DNA from: CAYSHJ01 sp964589725
GTDB taxonomy: Bacteria; Planctomycetota; Planctomycetia; Planctomycetales; Planctomycetaceae
Assembly: GCA_964589725.1 (NCBI GenBank)
Contig: CAZPUJ010000527.1
Span: 1-9,355, forward strand
DNA length: 9,355 nucleotides
Direction: 5' to 3'
Positions within the stretch are counted from its first letter, which is position 1; every line of letters starts with the position of its first letter. The notes under the pieces are model-generated. The model was given only the letters and a program-made list of their open reading frames with translations, was not told where the DNA came from and made no database searches. The translations under genes and the position numbers were made by a program. This document shows positions 6,781 to 9,355 of this stretch, in pieces.

Positions 6781-8865
6781 TTATCGGGTCGGAACGTGCC
6801 ACGCCTCGTCAAAGAATCCCGTTTCGACGACAGACGGATCGTCGAAGATACGCGGGTCGGACTTGCGCGCGGTCGAGGAATCGGCTTTGCGGATGGCCCA
6901 GTCGCCCAGTCGCGGGAACAGCAAATAGTTGACCGCGGACAGTTCCGCTTCGCGGAACGTGTGGCCACTGTTGATAACAAGGTAACGGTCGTAACCAGCG
7001 GACAACGGATTGGGATGGATCAAGACCGGAACGTGATCCTTGACGGAGGCGGTCGCGGAGCCGAGTCGGAGTTCATCGCGAGTCCACGTCAGCGGCAGTT
7101 GAGGCAGAGCCTTCATGATCCACGAATTCGATCCAGGGTCGCCGAACAGGACCAAGTGGCAGCGAGCGATGTCATCGGCGGTGACATCGACATCACGCTT
7201 CACGGGCAGCTCGCCACGGAAGTAGCGACGCCATTCGTCGGCGAAGCCATCCAGCGACGCGTCGGCCCAAGCTTGAACATCGGGCTGCCAAGCGGTGCCC
7301 GTGCCGCGTACGCACAGGAATCGCGAACAGAATGCGTCGTCGATCGGGCCTTGCAGTCCGGGACGTTTTCCGGATTTCCAATCGAGCGAATCTTCGGCGA
7401 CCTGCCGCCAGCGATCGGCCTCGCGCACGAGACACAGCTTGGAGCGGGTTCCTTCGATGGCCACGGATTCGCCCAGAATATGAATCGTCGGCGGACGTTG
7501 CGGCAGCCCATCGAGCTCGATCGAAAGTCTGCGCACGTTGTCGGCGCGGGAGATGTCCAGAGTTCCATCGTCCGTGATCGCGGCCACGACTTCGGCACGG
7601 TGGTAGTGCCGGTCCAGGCCGTGAATCTCCAGCCAATGGCAGCGGTTGTATTTGAGCGTCCAAGTGACGAAGCGAACTCGGCGAGGTGATCGGTTGACAC
7701 CGCGCGCGACGTGCGTAGAGATTTGCCGCAATTGCTCGGCGTGCGTCACTGGGTCGATGACGTGCCCGGTGCCGGGCGAGAGGAGGTTGGTCATCGTCAG
7801 GCCCTCGCGCCGCAGGGCTTGGCCCATCAGCACGTGAGCGTCGAAGAAGATGTCCTTCTCCCCCATCGCGGCGATCGCGGGAACCATCTCGGCGTTGGCC
7901 GCGTAGTCCACCGAGTCCAATAAGTGCAGGCCCAGCTCTTGATGCCCAGGCAGTTCGAGAACTTTGATGAAGTTCGGCAGCGGCGTTTCGGAGAAGCGGT
8001 GCGTGTCCACATATCCGCAGTATGGCCCCAACGCCACGAAACGGTCGGGATGCTTCAATCCCAGATGCCATGTTCCGGAAGCGCCCATCGACATGCCTCG
8101 CAGCACGACGCGGCGACGGTCGATGTAGTACTGCCGACACACGGCCTCGATGGCATCAAACACGTCGGTCTCGCCGGACCAGCGATAGCAGTTTTCGACG
8201 CGGCCCAGCGGATGTAGTTCGATGAAGTCGACGGCCGGAGCCTCGCCCGCGACGGCGAAACGATCCATGAATCGCAACTCGCTGATCCCGACCGGCCTCG
8301 TGCTGCCATGCAAGACGACATCCAATCGAGTCGGACGCTCATTCTGATCGCTTGCCGGAACGACCACGCCGAAAGGCTGCGTGGAACCGTCCACTTCGGA
8401 AACGTAGCCGCGGACGACTCGGCCACGCTGGTCGGTCCAAGCCACCTTGCCACTGGCCAGCGAGTCACATCGCGAAAATCCCTGGTCCAGCGATTTGTGG
8501 ATCAACTGTCGATCGGCCATCGTGAACGCGACTTGTTCTCGCAACGCCCACTGCACGCCTTTGCGAAAGACATCGACGTCCGCCCAGCGATCGCGCGCGG
8601 CCGCATCACCGTCCGCCGTCTTGCCTCGCAACTCGGCGAGTCGCTCCGTCAGTTCCGTCAGCCGCCGCTCGAAGACCTGCCGCTCTTCCGCGGACAATGC
8701 GGTCGGCTCATCGCCCGCGCGCGCCGCGTTCACAGCGAGCAGCAGCGACAGCCACGCGGCGATAAACACGAGACGATAGCGCAGCGAAGCGACAGAGAAC
8801 GTAGCCGTCACGCTCCGCGTGACGAGCCGAGCGCTTCCCAACGATTGGAATGTGTCGCCAATCAT
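6781..8865 (-). CDS. Secreted alpha/beta hydrolase, prolyl-oligopeptidase/esterase type
   Basis: This encodes a hydrolase of about 694 residues from the ATG chosen at 8865. A hydrophobic stretch (LVFIAAWLSLLLAV) ending in ARA before GDEP is a likely Sec signal peptide. A charged helical segment follows. The alpha/beta-hydrolase domain has the nucleophile motif G-M-S-M-G (Ser259, codon 8089-8091), Asp338 in GEKDIFFD and His368 in GTGHVID, in the right order for a Ser-Asp-His triad. The C-terminal half (LVLFGDPGSNSWI, YLVINSGHTFREAE) is typical of large planctomycete prolyl-oligopeptidase-like esterases. The substrate is unknown; a peptide or an acylated polysaccharide are both possible. The start is unresolved: the frame is open to an ATG at 9018 with GGAG eight bases upstream, while 8889, 8865 and GTG 8811 all lie in or between repeat arms and lack good ribosome sites. 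It is divergent from the sulfatase gene. Confidence 0.85.
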   Translation of the reverse strand: MIGDTFQSLGSARLVTRSVTATFSVASLRYRLVFIAAWLSLLLAVNAARAGDEPTALSAEERQVFERRLTELTERLAELRGKTADGDAAARDRWADVDVFRKGVQWALREQVAFTMADRQLIHKSLDQGFSRCDSLASGKVAWTDQRGRVVRGYVSEVDGSTQPFGVVVPASDQNERPTRLDVVLHGSTRPVGISELRFMDRFAVAGEAPAVDFIELHPLGRVENCYRWSGETDVFDAIEAVCRQYYIDRRRVVLRGMSMGASGTWHLGLKHPDRFVALGPYCGYVDTHRFSETPLPNFIKVLELPGHQELGLHLLDSVDYAANAEMVPAIAAMGEKDIFFDAHVLMGQALRREGLTMTNLLSPGTGHVIDPVTHAEQLRQISTHVARGVNRSPRRVRFVTWTLKYNRCHWLEIHGLDRHYHRAEVVAAITDDGTLDISRADNVRRLSIELDGLPQRPPTIHILGESVAIEGTRSKLCLVREADRWRQVAEDSLDWKSGKRPGLQGPIDDAFCSRFLCVRGTGTAWQPDVQAWADASLDGFADEWRRYFRGELPVKRDVDVTADDIARCHLVLFGDPGSNSWIMKALPQLPLTWTRDELRLGSATASVKDHVPVLIHPNPLSAGYDRYLVINSGHTFREAELSAVNYLLFPRLGDWAIRKADSSTARKSDPRIFDDPSVVETGFFDEAWHVPTR

Positions 8866-8912
8866 CGGTGTGTGAACTGTTCGGCTCATCACGCGGAGCG
8901 TGATGGCTACGT
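8799..8912. repeat. REPIN-like pair of inverted hairpins over the 5' end of the hydrolase gene
   Basis: Arms at 8799-8833 and 8877-8912 are inverted copies of about 35 bases with only a few mismatches, separated by 43 bases. Each arm holds its own perfect hairpin with an 8-base stem and 3-base loop: CGTCACGC/GCGTGACG (8806-8824) and CATCACGC/GCGTGATG (8887-8905). The two hairpins differ by a paired change (G-C versus A-T) that keeps both stems intact. This is the layout of REP/BIME/REPIN elements. The hydrolase frame stays open through the whole element, and several of its possible start codons lie inside it. No target-site duplication was recognised. Confidence 0.85.
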
Positions 8913-9104
8913 AAAAGCTTGCTAGCCAAACGGCGATTTTGCCCTCAACGCTATCTCGTGCCTGGTCCTCAAAGCGGCAACTATCCCATCGTTGATCGCT
9001 TCGTCGTCGAAATCTCATCGTCTGTGCTCCGAATCAAAGTGGGAGTGATCGAGTTGGCCATTATCACTCACAAGCAACGGCCACGGTACTTCTCGGCCAT
9101 ATGC

Positions 9105-9123
9105 CGCGGCTCTGTGAGCCGTG
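9105..9123. repeat. REP-like hairpin CGCGGCTC/GAGCCGTG
   Basis: An 8-base stem with one G-T pair closes a TGT loop (arms 9105-9112 and 9116-9123). Its GAGCC/GGCTC core resembles the GAGCCGA flank of the REPIN-like pair at 8799-8912, so it may be a single decayed palindromic repeat. A regulatory role upstream of the sulfatase gene is also possible. Confidence 0.4.
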
Positions 9124-9171
9124 TGGAGACAGACCCTACAACTTCGTCCTACTCGCTTTGGCGGCGAGCTG

Positions 9172-9191
9172 GCGAACGTCAGAATGTTCGC
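9172..9191. promoter_or_regulatory. Candidate operator palindrome upstream of the sulfatase gene
   Basis: GCGAAC (9172-9177) and GTTCGC (9186-9191) are perfect inverted half-sites separated by eight bases, with partial symmetry continuing inward (GT against AT). The centre lies about 45 bases before the sulfatase start, a position suited to a dimeric regulator or a leader hairpin. No matching second copy was noticed elsewhere in the window, so this is only a candidate. Confidence 0.25.
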
Positions 9192-9225
9192 GTGCCAATT
9201 CGCCTCTCGATCGGGAGTCTCAGAC

Positions 9226-9355
9226 ATGCGGCTGTTGCTTCAGTGGTTACTGTTGTTGGCGTGGAACGTTTCGTTGCTCGTGGCCGCGGAGGCGCCGTCG
9301 CGGCCGAACGTGATTCTGATCATGACCGACGATCAGGGGTACGGTGATCTGGGTG
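9226..9355 (+). CDS. Secreted type I sulfatase, N-terminal fragment (runs off window)
   Basis: Only the first 43 codons are present. Residues 1-21 form a signal peptide (MRLLLQWLLLLAWNVSLLVAA, probable cleavage after A21). Next comes RPNVILIMTDDQGYGDLG, the characteristic opening of the formylglycine-dependent sulfatase/alkaline phosphatase superfamily, in which the paired Asp35-Asp36 help bind the active-site calcium. The catalytic Cys/Ser-X-Pro-X-Arg motif lies beyond the window, so activity and substrate cannot be judged. Such enzymes remove sulfate esters, commonly from sulfated polysaccharides, outside the cytoplasm. GGGAG eight bases upstream supports the ATG at 9226. It is divergent from the secreted hydrolase; a joint role in polysaccharide or ester breakdown is an inference. 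Confidence 0.9.
   Translation, partial: MRLLLQWLLLLAWNVSLLVAAEAPSRPNVILIMTDDQGYGDLG

Larger units (their letters stand above)
8913..9225. other. Intergenic region between divergent hydrolase and sulfatase genes
   Basis: No convincing gene was seen here. The hydrolase frame is open as far as an ATG at 9018, but codon use there (AGA, CTA, several CGA) and the arginine-rich translation do not look like the rest of the gene. The stretch must hold the sulfatase promoter and, if the hydrolase starts at or near 8865, its promoter too. It contains a hairpin at 9105-9123 and a palindrome at 9172-9191. I could not place a reliable -35/-10 pair. Confidence 0.5.

Noticed and set aside
6646..7689. 347-codon plus-strand open frame antisense to the hydrolase
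   Set aside because: It begins in the repeat at 6547-6730 and runs opposite the conserved C-terminal half of the hydrolase. No domain or signal is visible.

Overview
The window most likely comes from a planctomycete (phylum Planctomycetota). This rests on gene content and not on any marker gene. A DUF1559 pseudopilin-like protein carries both the GFTLIELL prepilin signal and the C-terminal H-X9-DG motif. It is followed by an FG-GAP/ASPIC-UnbV lipoprotein. Elsewhere there is a large secreted alpha/beta hydrolase and the start of a secreted type I sulfatase, and palindromic repeats sit between genes. The DNA is moderately GC-rich. No rRNA, tRNA, CRISPR array or transposase gene was seen.

Left block (about 54-4564), all on the minus strand and transcribed from right to left: DUF1559 pseudopilin-like protein (4564-3533), FG-GAP/VCBS + ASPIC/UnbV lipoprotein (3496-1697), single-span membrane protein with TPR-like helical repeats (1652-396), and a small lipoprotein (343-95). 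Gaps are only 36-52 bases, so this reads as one four-gene operon. Every product carries an export or membrane-anchoring signal. The block ends in a nested inverted repeat (54-127) that also supplies the last codons and stop of the small lipoprotein. The shared function is unknown.

Middle block, plus strand: a Gfo/Idh/MocA NAD(P)-dependent oxidoreductase (4814-5923), then 30 bases later a RimJ/RimL-type GNAT acetyltransferase (5954-6529). The roughly 250-base gap 4565-4813 must hold divergent promoters for the left and middle blocks.

Right block: a paired GC-rich repeat (6547-6730) lies between the convergent ends of the acetyltransferase and a minus-strand secreted hydrolase (stop at 6781). 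The hydrolase has a complete Ser-Asp-His triad. Its 5' end runs without a stop through a second, unrelated REP-type pair (8799-8912), so its true start is uncertain. After a further intergenic stretch, a plus-strand sulfatase begins at 9226 and runs off the window with only its signal peptide and first metal-binding motif visible.

The most notable items are the all-exported four-gene operon and the repeat pairs at gene ends. One repeat pair shows a compensatory base-pair change between its two hairpins. Nothing here is a demonstrated new system.
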